The notes: generated by a model not told the origin, from the sequence alone. A stretch of DNA of 64,000 bases from Fidelibacterota bacterium (GCA_021734325.1 JAIPJF010000008.1:68136-132135); one strand, 5' to 3'. Shown: positions 1 through 9,677, counted from the first letter of the stretch. Program-made: numbers and translations.

Positions 1-36
1 AGAGAATTTTGAACGATTAAAGGTAAGTATAATTAA

Positions 37-1086
37 ATGGATTTCCCTGAATACCTCTCCTGTCCAGTCCCCATTTTGACCCATGATACGGTTCAGCTAG
101 CCCACGGTGCTGGTGGTAAATTATCAAACGAAATGATCGACAAGATATTTCTGCCCCGCTTTTCCAATACTACTCTGGAAAAAATGGAGGATCAGGCAGT
201 GCTCGAAAATCCTGGTGGCAGAATAGCATTCAGCACAGACACCTTTGTGGTCGATCCCATTTTTTTCCCCGGTGGAAATATCGGAGATCTGGCAATTAAT
301 GGAACGGTAAACGATGTTGCCATGAGTGGTGCTCAACCCAAATTTCTCAGTGTTGCCTTCATACTGGAAGAGGGACTGCCCTTTGAAACTCTCCACCGCA
401 TCGTGCTATCCATGGAACAAGCCGCAAAAACTGCAGGCATTCAGATTGTTGCCGGTGATACCAAGGTGGTCAACAGGGGAAGCTGCGACAAGTTATTCAT
501 CAATACGACTGGATTCGGATTCGTACCGGAGGATGTAAATATCTCTGCTTCAAATCTCCAGTTGGGTGATAAAATTATATTATCAGGAACACTGGCCGAT
601 CATGGGATGGCTGTCATGACGAGCAGAGAAGGACTTTCCTTCCAATCGACGGTACGAAGTGATACAGCGGGATTGAATCATCTTGTCGCTGACATGCTTG
701 CGGTTAGTAAAAATATTCATGCCATGAGGGATCCAACTCGAGGTGGACTGGCAACCAGTTTGAATGAGTTTGCCATGGCATCATCCAAAGGCATCCAATT
801 ATATGATGATAAAATCCCCGTAAGAGATGATGTCAGGGGCGCTTGTGAAATTCTCGGAATTGATCCTCTCTATGTTGCCAACGAAGGAAAATTGATCGCA
901 GTGGTTCCTGCCGACGTCGCTGACTCAATGGTTTCAGCAATGCGAGCGAACCCACTGGGGAAGGATGCTGTCATTATAGGTGAGGTCACGGATAAACATC
1001 CGGGATTAGTAACCTTGGCAACCGGTTTGGGAGCAAATCGCATCGTTGACATGCCCGTTGGAGAGCAACTACCACGAATCTGCTGA
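37..1086 (+). CDS. hypE: Hydrogenase maturation protein HypE
   Basis: HypE dehydrates a carbamoyl group on its C-terminal cysteine to a thiocyanate, the source of the cyanide ligands of [NiFe]-hydrogenase; it works in the cytoplasm with HypF and HypC/HypD. The 349-residue protein has the usual family length, an AIRS/PurM-like fold signature near the N-terminus (HGAGGKLSNEMIDKIF), the DPTRGGLA segment near residue 230, and ends in the diagnostic PRIC, so the acceptor cysteine is the last residue. The ATG at 37 follows an AAGG-like ribosome site. HypE is commonly the last hyp gene; the rest of the operon should lie left of the window. It faces the peptidase gene convergently with only 18 bases between them. 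Function is secure from the C-terminus. Confidence 0.95.
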   Translation: MDFPEYLSCPVPILTHDTVQLAHGAGGKLSNEMIDKIFLPRFSNTTLEKMEDQAVLENPGGRIAFSTDTFVVDPIFFPGGNIGDLAINGTVNDVAMSGAQPKFLSVAFILEEGLPFETLHRIVLSMEQAAKTAGIQIVAGDTKVVNRGSCDKLFINTTGFGFVPEDVNISASNLQLGDKIILSGTLADHGMAVMTSREGLSFQSTVRSDTAGLNHLVADMLAVSKNIHAMRDPTRGGLATSLNEFAMASSKGIQLYDDKIPVRDDVRGACEILGIDPLYVANEGKLIAVVPADVADSMVSAMRANPLGKDAVIIGEVTDKHPGLVTLATGLGANRIVDMPVGEQLPRIC

Positions 1087-1104
1087 CCTTGAAACTTTTC
1101 TAAT

Positions 1105-3213
1105 TCAATCCTCGTTCATCAACATCCTGTGTAAATAGGTAAATTCGAGTCCCGCCATCATGGCGTATTGTTTCAAATTCGCGCCAGTGGCATGTCCCCC
1201 TTCAATATTTTCAAAATACATGACTGGATGCCCCTGTTCCATCATTCGGGCGACCATTTTTCGGGCATGACCTGGATGTACACGATCATCCTTGGTCGAA
1301 GTCGTAAACAGAGGGGTAGGATACTTTTTATCTGGGAAAACATTTTGGTATGGAGAGTATGATTTTAAATAAGCACCTTCAACTGGATCATCTGGATCTC
1401 CATATTCTCCCATCCAGCTGGCACCGGCTAGTAGTTTATGATAGCGCATCATATCCAGAAGTGGAACCTGGGCGACCACTGCGTTAAAAAGATCGGGGCG
1501 CATTGTAAATATGCTGCCTACCAGGAGGCCACCGCCACTGCCACCCATTATCCCTAGTTTTGCCGGTCTTGTGATCTTATCCTGAATCAGCTTTTCAGCA
1601 ATTGCGATGAAATCCTCGTAAGATTTGTGGCGCTTCATTTTTAAGGCAGCCTGATGCCACCGGGGACCGTATTCACCCCCACCACGAATATTGGCCAGGG
1701 CAAAGACACCACCCTTCTCCATCCAGAGTTTCCCCATCTTGGACCAATACTTAGATTTTTCTGATACTTCAAAACCGCCGTAACCATACAGCAGGGTAGG
1801 ATTATTCCCGTCTTTCTCCATATCTCTCGGTGTGACCAGGAAATATGGAATTTCTGTCCCATCTGCACTTGTAGCGAATTCCTGTGTTAGGGTCAGATTC
1901 TTGCTGTCGAATCGAGCTGGAGATTGACGAATGACTTTGGGCGTAGTCATCGCATCCTTGAAGTAACCCAGTGTTGTGGGGGTAATAAGATCAGTGAAAG
2001 TATAGATGAAATCTGGGTTCAGAGGATCGGCACTGTAAATGGAGAGGGTCCCCCCTCCGGGTAGGTCAAGTTTTTCCAGTTTCCATGAATTATCCAGATA
2101 GCTCCCGCGATAGATCTTGTCCACCACATCTTCCTGAATGGTGAGAAGAAGATGGGTGGAAGTAAAATTCAATTCTGATATGGAGCTCCTTAGATCTGGA
2201 ACAAACACATCTGTTTTGCGCTGGGAATCCATATCAAGGGCCACAAGAGAACCAGCCAAGGAACCCTGCCAATCCGATCTGAGAATGGCAAATATTCGAT
2301 TTTTCCATATCCCTTGAAAATCTGCATCGTGGGGTAGTGACACCGATTTAAGATTCATTTCGGCATCAAGAAGCAATATTTCATGGGACCAAAAAGACAT
2401 ACTCTTGCTAATTATTTTGTACTTGCTATCACTGTTGAATTGTGTCCATCCCCAAACCCCCAGGTCCTCAGTTCCAACTGCTGCGATTTCAGTGCTGGCG
2501 GCAAGATCCTCTCCCCGCTTCCATAGATGAACTGATGCCGGATATCCACTTTCAGTCATGGTTCCCGGTCCAAAGTCGGTAGAGACAAAAACCATGTCCT
2601 CATTTATCCAAAAAACATCAGATTTCTCCTCTGGAACATTAAAACCGTCTTCAATGAATGTTCGGGTACTGATATCAATTTCCCTTACCACAACGGCATC
2701 TTTTCCACCGCGGGATAATTGGATCAAAAATCGATTGTATTTCGGGGGTAAACCAGTAGCTCCCTTATAAACCCAATTTTCACCTTCCTCCGTGGCAAGT
2801 TTATCAATATCGAGTAACACATCCCATTTCGCATTATTTCCCAGGTAGGCTTTAAGTGGGGACCTGCGCCAGATTCCTCGCACATGATCCTCATCCTGCC
2901 AATAATTATAAACATAATCACCTCTGATCTTCCCATAGGCCAATTTGTCCTGAGCTTCGTATATGGCAAGCGCTTCGCTCTCGAATTGCTTAAAGCGAGG
3001 ATCAGCTTCTAACTCCTTAAGCGTGATGGTATTTTGCTCTCGCACCCAGTTTAATGCCGAATCTTCCTCAATTTCTTCCAACCACAGATAAGGATCATCT
3101 ATGTTTAAAGCCTGTTCTTCTGGTGTGATCGTTTTTCCCGGTCCCACGAAACAAGAGATTAAAAGAATTGAAAGAATATTGATCAACGCCAATTTATAAA
3201 TATTCATTATCAT
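1105..3213 (-). CDS. Prolyl oligopeptidase family (S9A) lipoprotein
   Basis: A serine peptidase of the prolyl oligopeptidase family, which cleaves short peptides after proline or related residues. The first 21 residues form a lipoprotein signal ending in LISC, so the enzyme is probably anchored in the envelope. An N-terminal propeller half is followed by the alpha/beta-hydrolase half. The nucleophile is Ser559 in GGSGGG, the acid is in the DDRV pair at 642-643, and His674 lies in EGGHATG. At 702 residues it matches the family. It starts three bases after the stop of the zinc-finger gene at 3217-3546, so the two are probably co-transcribed. Proline specificity rather than wider oligopeptidase activity (oligopeptidase B-like) is not proved by sequence alone. 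Confidence 0.92.
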   Translation of the reverse strand: MIMNIYKLALINILSILLISCFVGPGKTITPEEQALNIDDPYLWLEEIEEDSALNWVREQNTITLKELEADPRFKQFESEALAIYEAQDKLAYGKIRGDYVYNYWQDEDHVRGIWRRSPLKAYLGNNAKWDVLLDIDKLATEEGENWVYKGATGLPPKYNRFLIQLSRGGKDAVVVREIDISTRTFIEDGFNVPEEKSDVFWINEDMVFVSTDFGPGTMTESGYPASVHLWKRGEDLAASTEIAAVGTEDLGVWGWTQFNSDSKYKIISKSMSFWSHEILLLDAEMNLKSVSLPHDADFQGIWKNRIFAILRSDWQGSLAGSLVALDMDSQRKTDVFVPDLRSSISELNFTSTHLLLTIQEDVVDKIYRGSYLDNSWKLEKLDLPGGGTLSIYSADPLNPDFIYTFTDLITPTTLGYFKDAMTTPKVIRQSPARFDSKNLTLTQEFATSADGTEIPYFLVTPRDMEKDGNNPTLLYGYGGFEVSEKSKYWSKMGKLWMEKGGVFALANIRGGGEYGPRWHQAALKMKRHKSYEDFIAIAEKLIQDKITRPAKLGIMGGSGGGLLVGSIFTMRPDLFNAVVAQVPLLDMMRYHKLLAGASWMGEYGDPDDPVEGAYLKSYSPYQNVFPDKKYPTPLFTTSTKDDRVHPGHARKMVARMMEQGHPVMYFENIEGGHATGANLKQYAMMAGLEFTYLHRMLMNED

Positions 3214-3216
3214 CCT

Positions 3217-3546
3217 TTAAGCGCAATTAACGCATTTCTTTGATTCGGGTAACATCATCAATCGTCCGATGGGAATTGGTTTTTTGCAACTCGTGCAGTT
3301 ACCATAATCTGTTTTTCCCAGCAAGGTCAGTGCGCGCTCCAGTTTCTTCAATCGGAGCCTGGTCTTATCCAGAAGATGCTCATTCACGCTTTTATTGTTA
3401 ATCGCCTCCATCCTTGAAATACGTCCAATGGCGTCATCAGGGGCAATGGGCTGCGTGAGCTCGTCCAAATCGATAATTTGTGCATGTGCGCTGTCAATTT
3501 CAGAAAGTATTCTAGCTTTAATGAGAAGTTTATCTTCATTTTTCAT
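3217..3546 (-). CDS. DksA/TraR family zinc-finger protein
   Basis: A 109-residue protein with a predicted helical N-terminal half and a complete C4 zinc finger (Cys84, Cys87, Cys105, Cys108) at the C-terminus. This is the pattern of DksA/TraR/YocK proteins, which bind the secondary channel of RNA polymerase, often with ppGpp. It is shorter than E. coli DksA (about 150 residues) and longer than TraR (about 73). No aspartates at the classic DxxDxA coiled-coil tip are obvious, so the exact effect on polymerase is open. It is the first gene of a pair with the S9A peptidase. Confidence 0.85.
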   Translation of the reverse strand: MKNEDKLLIKARILSEIDSAHAQIIDLDELTQPIAPDDAIGRISRMEAINNKSVNEHLLDKTRLRLKKLERALTLLGKTDYGNCTSCKKPIPIGRLMMLPESKKCVNCA

Positions 3547-3620
3547 ACAGGTACCTGGAATTTTTGGTTATGGGTATAATGTAGAATATCAAAGCTCAAA
3601 AACCACGTTTAGTCGTTTGT

Positions 3621-3657
3621 AAAAGAAAGAAGGCAGCGAAGTAAATCGCCGCCTTCT
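3621..3657 (-). terminator. Terminator of the fad operon
   Basis: An imperfect hairpin with arms AGAAGGC/GCCTTCT extended by GCGA/TCGC around one A.C mismatch and a six-base loop. On the minus strand it is followed by TTCTTTT. It lies about 48 bases downstream of the last gene of the beta-oxidation operon and upstream of the zinc-finger gene, fitting a rho-independent terminator. A second weaker hairpin (GCACCC.../...GGGTGC, about 3665-3702) lies between it and the stop codon. Confidence 0.6.
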
Positions 3658-3704
3658 GACATAAAGCACCCCCAAGGAGGAAAACGGGAACCTTTGGGTG
3701 CTGA

Positions 3705-6059
3705 TTAGTTTCTGAGAGGTTTCCCTCGCTTCAGCATGTATTCAATGCGGTCCCTTGTTTTTGGTTCCCCACCAAGCGAAACAAAGGCTTCTCTTTCAAT
3801 ATCCAGGAGATATTGTTCATCAAGGGGATGCATGATGCCACCCTTGTCGCCTCCAGTTAGCACAAATGCCAGGCGCTCTGCGATCAGGGCATCATGTTCA
3901 GATATCTTACCCGATTTCAGAAATCCTTTCACGCTACTCTTGACAGCCAGGCGACCCCCCTTGCCTGGCAAATAAATATCCCTTCTCATTTCCGGCGCTA
4001 CATAGCCTTCACTCATAGACAAAACTTCAGCTTTAGCTCTCGCAACTCTATGATCACCATTGACGATAATGATATCATCCTTGGTTAGGTATCCGATCGA
4101 TACCGCGTGTTTGGCAGACATGGAGACCTTGGCAAAACCAATAGCCTCAAAAGCCTTTTGGGCGACTTGGAAGGCTCCTGTACGTCCTTTTGCCATGCGA
4201 TCCTGGGTCTTCATGATCATCCGCAGGTTACCTCCCGCGCCAGGTATGAGTCCCACGCCAACCTCTACCAAACCGGTGTAAAGTTCAGCCGCTGCAACAA
4301 TACGATCTGCGGCGCCGATCGTCTCATATCCACCGCCAAGTGCCAGGGAATGAGGTGCTGCAACAACGGGGAATGGTGCAAATCGAAGTTTCTGCAAGGT
4401 ATCCTGCATGGCTTTGCTCATGGCATCAAGACTATCCCAATCCTTTTCATCAATCGCTCTTAACATAAGCGCCAGATTGGCTCCCGCTGAAAAATGGGGA
4501 GCTTCAGATGCGATGACCAGACCTTTGTATCCATTTTCAGTCACCCAGTCAACAGCCTGATCAAACATACTGATGATGGAACCATCAATGGGATTGAAGG
4601 TTGGTTGCAGGACTGAATGCAGGCATACACCGGCAACACCATCTCCAAGATCTATCAGAGAGGCAGACCAGTCTTTCTTGATCAAGCCACCGGTTTTTTT
4701 GATAATATCAAAATCGACTGCGAGAGGATGCACAGGTACGGGCACCATGGATTCACTCGCAGGATCGTAATAGGTTTTTACCTTGCCATTAAAGCCGTAG
4801 AAGGAAGTAAATCCCTTCTCCAGCATGGTTTTCACCCAGACAGGTATTTTTCGTCCGTCTGCCTGCATCCGTGCAACCGTGGGAATAACACCCAGGGCAT
4901 CCCAAACCTCAAACGGTCCCAGATCCCAGCCGAATCCCCATTTCATCGCATTATCAATATTTACGAGGTCATCAGAAATTTCAGGAAGTCGGTTGGCCGA
5001 ATAAATCAGAATCCCAGCATTCAATTCCCACAGGAATTTTCCTGCAACATCGTCTATTTTTACCAGGCTTCTCAATTTACCGGGTAAATAGGTCTCGTTT
5101 TTCGATACACGAATTGCATCATATTTCTTTTTGACGGATGCTTCATATTCAAGGGTATCCAGGTTTAAGGCGAGGATCGTTTTCTGGTCCACTTTTTTGT
5201 AAAACCCCTGTTGGGTCTTTTGACCAAGCCAGCCATTATCGAGCATGCTTTGTAAATACGCAGGAATTTTGAATATATCCCTCTCTTCGTCCTGTTCTCC
5301 CTTTTCATATGCGTTCTCCGCAACATGAACCAAGGTATCCAGACCGACAACATCTGCGGTTCTGAAGGTCGCCGATTTCATGTGACCGATCAGAGTACCT
5401 GTGAGTGCATCAACATCAGCGATACTCAAATGTTTTTCGCGGGCGAGCTTCAGGGTCAACATCATACCGTAGACACCAATCCGATTGGCAACGAAGTTTG
5501 TTGTATCCTTCGCCCAGACTACTCCCTTGCCCAGGTCATCCTCAAGAAAGGATGCCATGTTTTTCATAGCGGTTTCATCGGTTTCTGGTCCACCTATCAG
5601 CTCAACCAGCTTCATATATCTTGGTGGATTGAAAAAGTGAGTGATAAAGAAACGTTTTTTGATTTCTTCAGGCATAGTTGCAGCCATTTCAGATAATGCC
5701 AGACCTGATGTATTACTGGTTAAAATTGCTTTATCATTCATCTTGGGGATGATCTTTTCAAACAATCCCTGCTTCCAGTCCAAGCGCTCAGCGATAACCT
5801 CGATAATCCAGTCAACCTCACTGATCTGATCCAAATGATCATCGTAATTGCAGGGTGTGATCAATTCCAGTGTCTTGGGATTGTAAACCGGGCTGGGTTT
5901 CAGCGTTTTCATTCCTTCGAGACCGGCAACCGCCAATTCCTGATTCATGTCAAAGAGCAGGCTTGGAATTCCAGCATTTGAAAGGTGTGTGGCTATTTGG
6001 GCGCCCATGACTCCAGCCCCCAGAACAGCTACCTTTTTAATTTCATACCCCATGATCAA
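3705..6059 (-). CDS. fadN: 3-hydroxyacyl-CoA dehydrogenase / enoyl-CoA hydratase fusion (FadN type)
   Basis: A 784-residue bifunctional beta-oxidation enzyme. The NAD-binding dehydrogenase comes first (VLGAGVMGAQIATHLSNAG near residue 12, then the dehydrogenase C-domain), and the crotonase domain comes last, with the oxyanion-hole segments HFSAGANLA and ALGGGYE and the catalytic-glutamate segment EVGVGLIPGAGG. This order is the reverse of E. coli FadB and matches B. subtilis FadN in order and length. It hydrates 2-enoyl-CoA and oxidises the L-3-hydroxyacyl-CoA. Its start overlaps the thiolase stop by four bases, so translation of the two is likely coupled, giving the subunits of a trifunctional-type complex. 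Confidence 0.95.
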   Translation of the reverse strand: MIMGYEIKKVAVLGAGVMGAQIATHLSNAGIPSLLFDMNQELAVAGLEGMKTLKPSPVYNPKTLELITPCNYDDHLDQISEVDWIIEVIAERLDWKQGLFEKIIPKMNDKAILTSNTSGLALSEMAATMPEEIKKRFFITHFFNPPRYMKLVELIGGPETDETAMKNMASFLEDDLGKGVVWAKDTTNFVANRIGVYGMMLTLKLAREKHLSIADVDALTGTLIGHMKSATFRTADVVGLDTLVHVAENAYEKGEQDEERDIFKIPAYLQSMLDNGWLGQKTQQGFYKKVDQKTILALNLDTLEYEASVKKKYDAIRVSKNETYLPGKLRSLVKIDDVAGKFLWELNAGILIYSANRLPEISDDLVNIDNAMKWGFGWDLGPFEVWDALGVIPTVARMQADGRKIPVWVKTMLEKGFTSFYGFNGKVKTYYDPASESMVPVPVHPLAVDFDIIKKTGGLIKKDWSASLIDLGDGVAGVCLHSVLQPTFNPIDGSIISMFDQAVDWVTENGYKGLVIASEAPHFSAGANLALMLRAIDEKDWDSLDAMSKAMQDTLQKLRFAPFPVVAAPHSLALGGGYETIGAADRIVAAAELYTGLVEVGVGLIPGAGGNLRMIMKTQDRMAKGRTGAFQVAQKAFEAIGFAKVSMSAKHAVSIGYLTKDDIIIVNGDHRVARAKAEVLSMSEGYVAPEMRRDIYLPGKGGRLAVKSSVKGFLKSGKISEHDALIAERLAFVLTGGDKGGIMHPLDEQYLLDIEREAFVSLGGEPKTRDRIEYMLKRGKPLRN

Positions 6060-7189
6060 CTCCTTTCAAGAATGGTGGCAATTCCTTGTCCAGTCCCGAT
6101 GCACATGGTAGCTAATCCAAAATGAGAATTATTCTGTTCCATTACGTTCAGGAGGGTGGTTACAATTCTGGCTCCGGAACATCCAAGCGGATGTCCCAAG
6201 GCGATTGCTCCCCCATTCAGATTGATCTTTTCCACAGGCCAGTTACCCTTGCGAATAACGTACAATGACTGCGCACCAAAAGCTTCATTCAACTCGATGG
6301 TATCGATTTGATCCAGTGTCATATCTGCATTTTTCAGCGCTTTTTCAGTTGCTGGAAGTGGACCCGCGCCCATACGTGTGGGTTCGACTCCTGCAACTGC
6401 ACGAGACACTATTTTTGCCCTGACCTTCAGTCCCAATTCTTCTGCTTTGGTATTGCTCATCACCAACACTGCTGACGCGCCAACGCTTATAGGGCTTGAG
6501 GTTGCAGCTGTGATGGTTCCATCTGCCAGAAATGCAGGTGAGAGCGATTTTATCTTCGCTTCATCCGGCTCCCGCGGACCTTCATCCTTTTCAACACGAA
6601 TTCCCTCAATTTCAATGGGAACGATCTCATTATCAAATTTGCCAGCTGCCTGGGCAGCAAGGGCTTTTTTATGGGAGGCGATTGCAAATGCCTCCTGATC
6701 ATCCCGGCTAATGTTGAGTTCCATGGCCAGATTTTCAGCTGTTTCCCCCATGCCCATGTAATAGTCCATCTCATATAATTCTGGATTGAAATCCGGGTTA
6801 TAGCCACCCATGGGAACAGCAAACATATCTTCAACGCCAGCAGCAATGCCAATTTCTTTATCACCGGCTATAATTGCTGTGCTCAGCTGATGTAAGGCAT
6901 CCATTGAAGAACCGCAGAAGCGATTGATCGTGCTTCCCGTGGTTGTAACAGGTAAGCCAGCCAACAGGGCAACGCCTCGCCCCATGAGCATGCCCTGATT
7001 TCCCTCCGGGAAGGCGCAACCGAGAACCAGATCTTCGACCATTTCAGGCTTCAAGGCAGGATTTCTCTCTAAGAGTGCCTTTACAACCTGGGCAGTTATG
7101 TCATCTGGACGCATGCCTATCATTTGGCCATTTTTTAAACCGATGGGACTACGAACCGCATCAACAATCACACTATATCTTTCACTCAT
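6056..7189 (-). CDS. fadA: Acetyl-CoA acyltransferase (3-ketoacyl-CoA thiolase)
   Basis: A 377-residue thiolase catalysing the last, thiolytic step of beta-oxidation. The acyl-accepting Cys92 is in NRFCGSS, the NEAFG box and the GGAIALGHPLGCSGAR histidine box follow, and the second catalytic cysteine is in CIGTGQG near the C-terminus. It sits between the acyl-CoA dehydrogenase and the fused FadN-type enzyme, which suggests a degradative long-chain role rather than a biosynthetic acetoacetyl-CoA thiolase. A second thiolase begins at the right window edge in a different operon. Confidence 0.95.
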   Translation of the reverse strand: MSERYSVIVDAVRSPIGLKNGQMIGMRPDDITAQVVKALLERNPALKPEMVEDLVLGCAFPEGNQGMLMGRGVALLAGLPVTTTGSTINRFCGSSMDALHQLSTAIIAGDKEIGIAAGVEDMFAVPMGGYNPDFNPELYEMDYYMGMGETAENLAMELNISRDDQEAFAIASHKKALAAQAAGKFDNEIVPIEIEGIRVEKDEGPREPDEAKIKSLSPAFLADGTITAATSSPISVGASAVLVMSNTKAEELGLKVRAKIVSRAVAGVEPTRMGAGPLPATEKALKNADMTLDQIDTIELNEAFGAQSLYVIRKGNWPVEKINLNGGAIALGHPLGCSGARIVTTLLNVMEQNNSHFGLATMCIGTGQGIATILERS

Positions 7190-7230
7190 TTTTTATTTCT
7201 CCTTAATACTAAATGTTTCATGTTCTTGCT

Positions 7231-9003
7231 CTAATCGTTTAGTGGGAATTCACCACGTTTGAGCAAGAGCTGAAAAATCAATTCTTGTTCTTTGATTACA
7301 TCGGCATGATAGGCCAGGGCACCTAAGGCTTTGTCAAGGTTTCCCAGTTTTTCATCCCGCTGAGTCGCTTCAAGTACGTGTCTAAGAATCTTTTTGGCAT
7401 TGGATACAATGATTTCAAGATTCTTCAACACCGACACCTTTAACACCGAGCGAACAACATCATAACGAGGATAGGATTCATCAAGCTGCAAGAATCGCCT
7501 CAGGACACTAAATATGATCTGTTGGGCAATGATCATATTGGCAAATGCCTCGATTTCGAACTGAGCATTCTTGAAATCCTGACCGTATTTCAAAATGAGT
7601 TCATTCAAGGTTTTCAGGACAATTCCCCGCCCGAGTTCAACAGCTTTGATTTCCTGTGTCACGGGATGAGCTTCAGGAATTTCGACCTTGGGCATCCAAT
7701 CCTCACCGAGCTCAAGAACCTGTTCCCTGATGGGTAGTTCTTCCAGGATGGCCTTCTTGAGGGCGATACCTGAAATAATGAGTTTGTTGATCTCGTTTGT
7801 CCCTTCAAATATCCTATTTACACGTTCATCACGAAGGATTCTCGCAAACGGGTATTCTTCCGAAACCCCATAGCCGCCTAATACCTGTAATCCATCATCG
7901 GCGTTAATCCAGAGCGCCTCTGAGGAAAAGATCTTATTTGTGCTGTTCTCAATGGCGTGATCTTCGATTACGGCGTAGAGATGATCATAATACCCTGGAT
8001 CATCCATTCCGAATTGTTCAACGGCGGCATCGATAGAGCCAGTGGATTGATAAGTAATAGTGTCCGCTTCATAACAGCGAATGACCATGTCGGCAAACTT
8101 GCGTTGGATCATTCCAAAAGCCGTCAATGGTTGGGCAAACTGGTGTCTTTCCTTCGCATACTCAAGAGCGGTCTTAATGGCTTGTTTTGCGCCACCCATG
8201 GTTACAGCACCCAGTTTCAGGCGACCAATATATAGCACGTTAAAAGCGACCGCTGCTCCGCTCCCTACTTCCCCAATCACATTCTCAAGAGGGACTTTGC
8301 AATCTTTCAGTACATAGGTAGTCGTTGAAGATCCTTTGATTCCCAGCTTGTGTTCTTCAGGTCCCCGTTCCCATCCACTTGTTTCCTGATCGAGGATAAA
8401 TGCGGTGAGCTTGTCCCCATCAACCTTGGCAAATACAACCCCTACATCAGCCCATGCACCATTGGTAATAAACTGCTTCACGCCATTAAGTATATAATGG
8501 GTACCTGATTCGTCTAATTTTGCACTGGCTGTACCACTGAGCGCATCTGACCCCGCTCCTGGCTCTGTGAGTGCATAGGAACTCATCCATTCACCAGTCA
8601 TCATCTTTGGTATGTATTTTTCACGCTGTGCATCGCTGCCATACCAGAGGATGGGCAACAACCCAATTCCTGTATGGTCAGTCACTGTTACCATGAGAGA
8701 AGAGCTTTTACTCTTTCCCATTGCTTCCAAAGCCAGAGCAGCAGCGGTTTTATCAAGACCCATTCCGCCAAATTTTTCGGGGACATCCATACCCAGCATC
8801 CCCATCTCACCCATTTGTTGCATGAGATCACGTGTCAATTTTTCATCAAGCTTTTCAATATCATCTGCATAGGGTGCAACTGCTTCTGAAGCAAAATCGC
8901 TGATAGCATCGAAAAACTCTTTTTGGTCATCTGACCATTTCTCTCTGGTGAAGATCTCATCAACGCCAAAGGGTGTGGTTAAAAATGCGCCACCCTTTTT
9001 CAT
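7231..9003 (-). CDS. fadE: Acyl-CoA dehydrogenase (FadE type, long form)
   Basis: A 590-residue FAD-dependent acyl-CoA dehydrogenase, making trans-2-enoyl-CoA and passing electrons to ETF. The dehydrogenase core carries the FAD-binding stretch ALTEPGAGSDA and the catalytic-glutamate segment FEGTNEINKLI near residue 415. About 170 further helical residues follow, as in the long family members used on longer chains (VLCAD/FadE of Bacillus type). It lies 18 bases downstream of the TetR regulator and about 40 bases upstream of the thiolase, in one operon. Confidence 0.94.
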   Translation of the reverse strand: MKKGGAFLTTPFGVDEIFTREKWSDDQKEFFDAISDFASEAVAPYADDIEKLDEKLTRDLMQQMGEMGMLGMDVPEKFGGMGLDKTAAALALEAMGKSKSSSLMVTVTDHTGIGLLPILWYGSDAQREKYIPKMMTGEWMSSYALTEPGAGSDALSGTASAKLDESGTHYILNGVKQFITNGAWADVGVVFAKVDGDKLTAFILDQETSGWERGPEEHKLGIKGSSTTTYVLKDCKVPLENVIGEVGSGAAVAFNVLYIGRLKLGAVTMGGAKQAIKTALEYAKERHQFAQPLTAFGMIQRKFADMVIRCYEADTITYQSTGSIDAAVEQFGMDDPGYYDHLYAVIEDHAIENSTNKIFSSEALWINADDGLQVLGGYGVSEEYPFARILRDERVNRIFEGTNEINKLIISGIALKKAILEELPIREQVLELGEDWMPKVEIPEAHPVTQEIKAVELGRGIVLKTLNELILKYGQDFKNAQFEIEAFANMIIAQQIIFSVLRRFLQLDESYPRYDVVRSVLKVSVLKNLEIIVSNAKKILRHVLEATQRDEKLGNLDKALGALAYHADVIKEQELIFQLLLKRGEFPLND

Positions 9004-9021
9004 ATTTCTCTCCTTATGTTT

Positions 9022-9627
9022 CTATTCAGTTGCCTGAATGATCATTGCATCCAGAATAAAATCCATATTCAGATCAACATAATCTTCAAGTGAAAAATCA
9101 GCTGGCTGAAATAATTCGAACCATATCATTCCGTGAAGTGAGGTCATGATGGACAATGCGATCATTCTTGAATTAACTTTTTTAAATTCACCGTACTTTA
9201 CACCTCGTTCAACAAGTGTCTCAAATACTGTAAGAATACGATTATATAATTGGCTCGTAATGGCTTTAATTTCCTGGTCACGGTTTGCAAAGGCCCAGAT
9301 TTCAGGCTCAACCAAAAACCAGTTTGGGTTTCGTCTAAATATGATGGCAGCATAGCGAGCGACTCTTTTTATGATCACTGCAGAAGGATGCCCCTTCATA
9401 TTAAGATCACTTTCAATTGTAGAGAACTGATCCATCCAGCGCTCGATCAATTCAATAAAAAGATCCCGCTTGCTTTGAAAATAGTGGTAGATAGCTCCTT
9501 TGCTCAGACCAATCTCCTGAACAATATCATCCATTCTTGTTTCAGAATACCCTTTTTTGATAAATATTCTGAGGGCGGCTTCTAATATTTCAGCACGTCG
9601 TTCTGAGCTGGGTCTTCTCTCTGTCAT
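9022..9627 (-). CDS. TetR family regulator of the fad operon
   Basis: A 201-residue one-domain-plus-ligand-domain repressor. The helix-turn-helix (IVQEIGLSKGAIYHYFQSK, about residues 29-47) is typical of TetR proteins. The C-terminal helical domain has the character of the acyl-CoA-responsive FadR (Bacillus/Thermus) group, though ligand specificity cannot be read directly. It is the first gene of the beta-oxidation operon and a long palindrome lies 25 bases upstream of its start. The likely logic is autorepression of the whole operon, relieved by long-chain acyl-CoA (inference). Confidence 0.9.
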   Translation of the reverse strand: MTERRPSSERRAEILEAALRIFIKKGYSETRMDDIVQEIGLSKGAIYHYFQSKRDLFIELIERWMDQFSTIESDLNMKGHPSAVIIKRVARYAAIIFRRNPNWFLVEPEIWAFANRDQEIKAITSQLYNRILTVFETLVERGVKYGEFKKVNSRMIALSIMTSLHGMIWFELFQPADFSLEDYVDLNMDFILDAMIIQATE

Positions 9628-9651
9628 ACATCGCCTTATTCAATTAATTCT

Positions 9652-9677
9652 TTACATACCGACTGGTCGGTATGTAA
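9652..9677. promoter_or_regulatory. TetR-type operator, 12-bp inverted repeat
   Basis: A perfect inverted repeat with arms TTACATACCGAC and GTCGGTATGTAA around a central TG. Its core ACCGACTGGTCGGT resembles known TetR-family operators. It begins 25 bases ahead of the regulator start codon. On the minus strand it directly follows a TATATT-like -10 element (about 9679-9684), so binding should block transcription of the fad operon. The divergent peroxidase gene starts about 200 bases away on the other side. Confidence 0.8.

Noticed and set aside
4107-5087. Plus-strand open frames of 118 and 156 codons opposite the fadN-type gene
   Set aside because: Antisense shadows of a conserved enzyme; no start signals.
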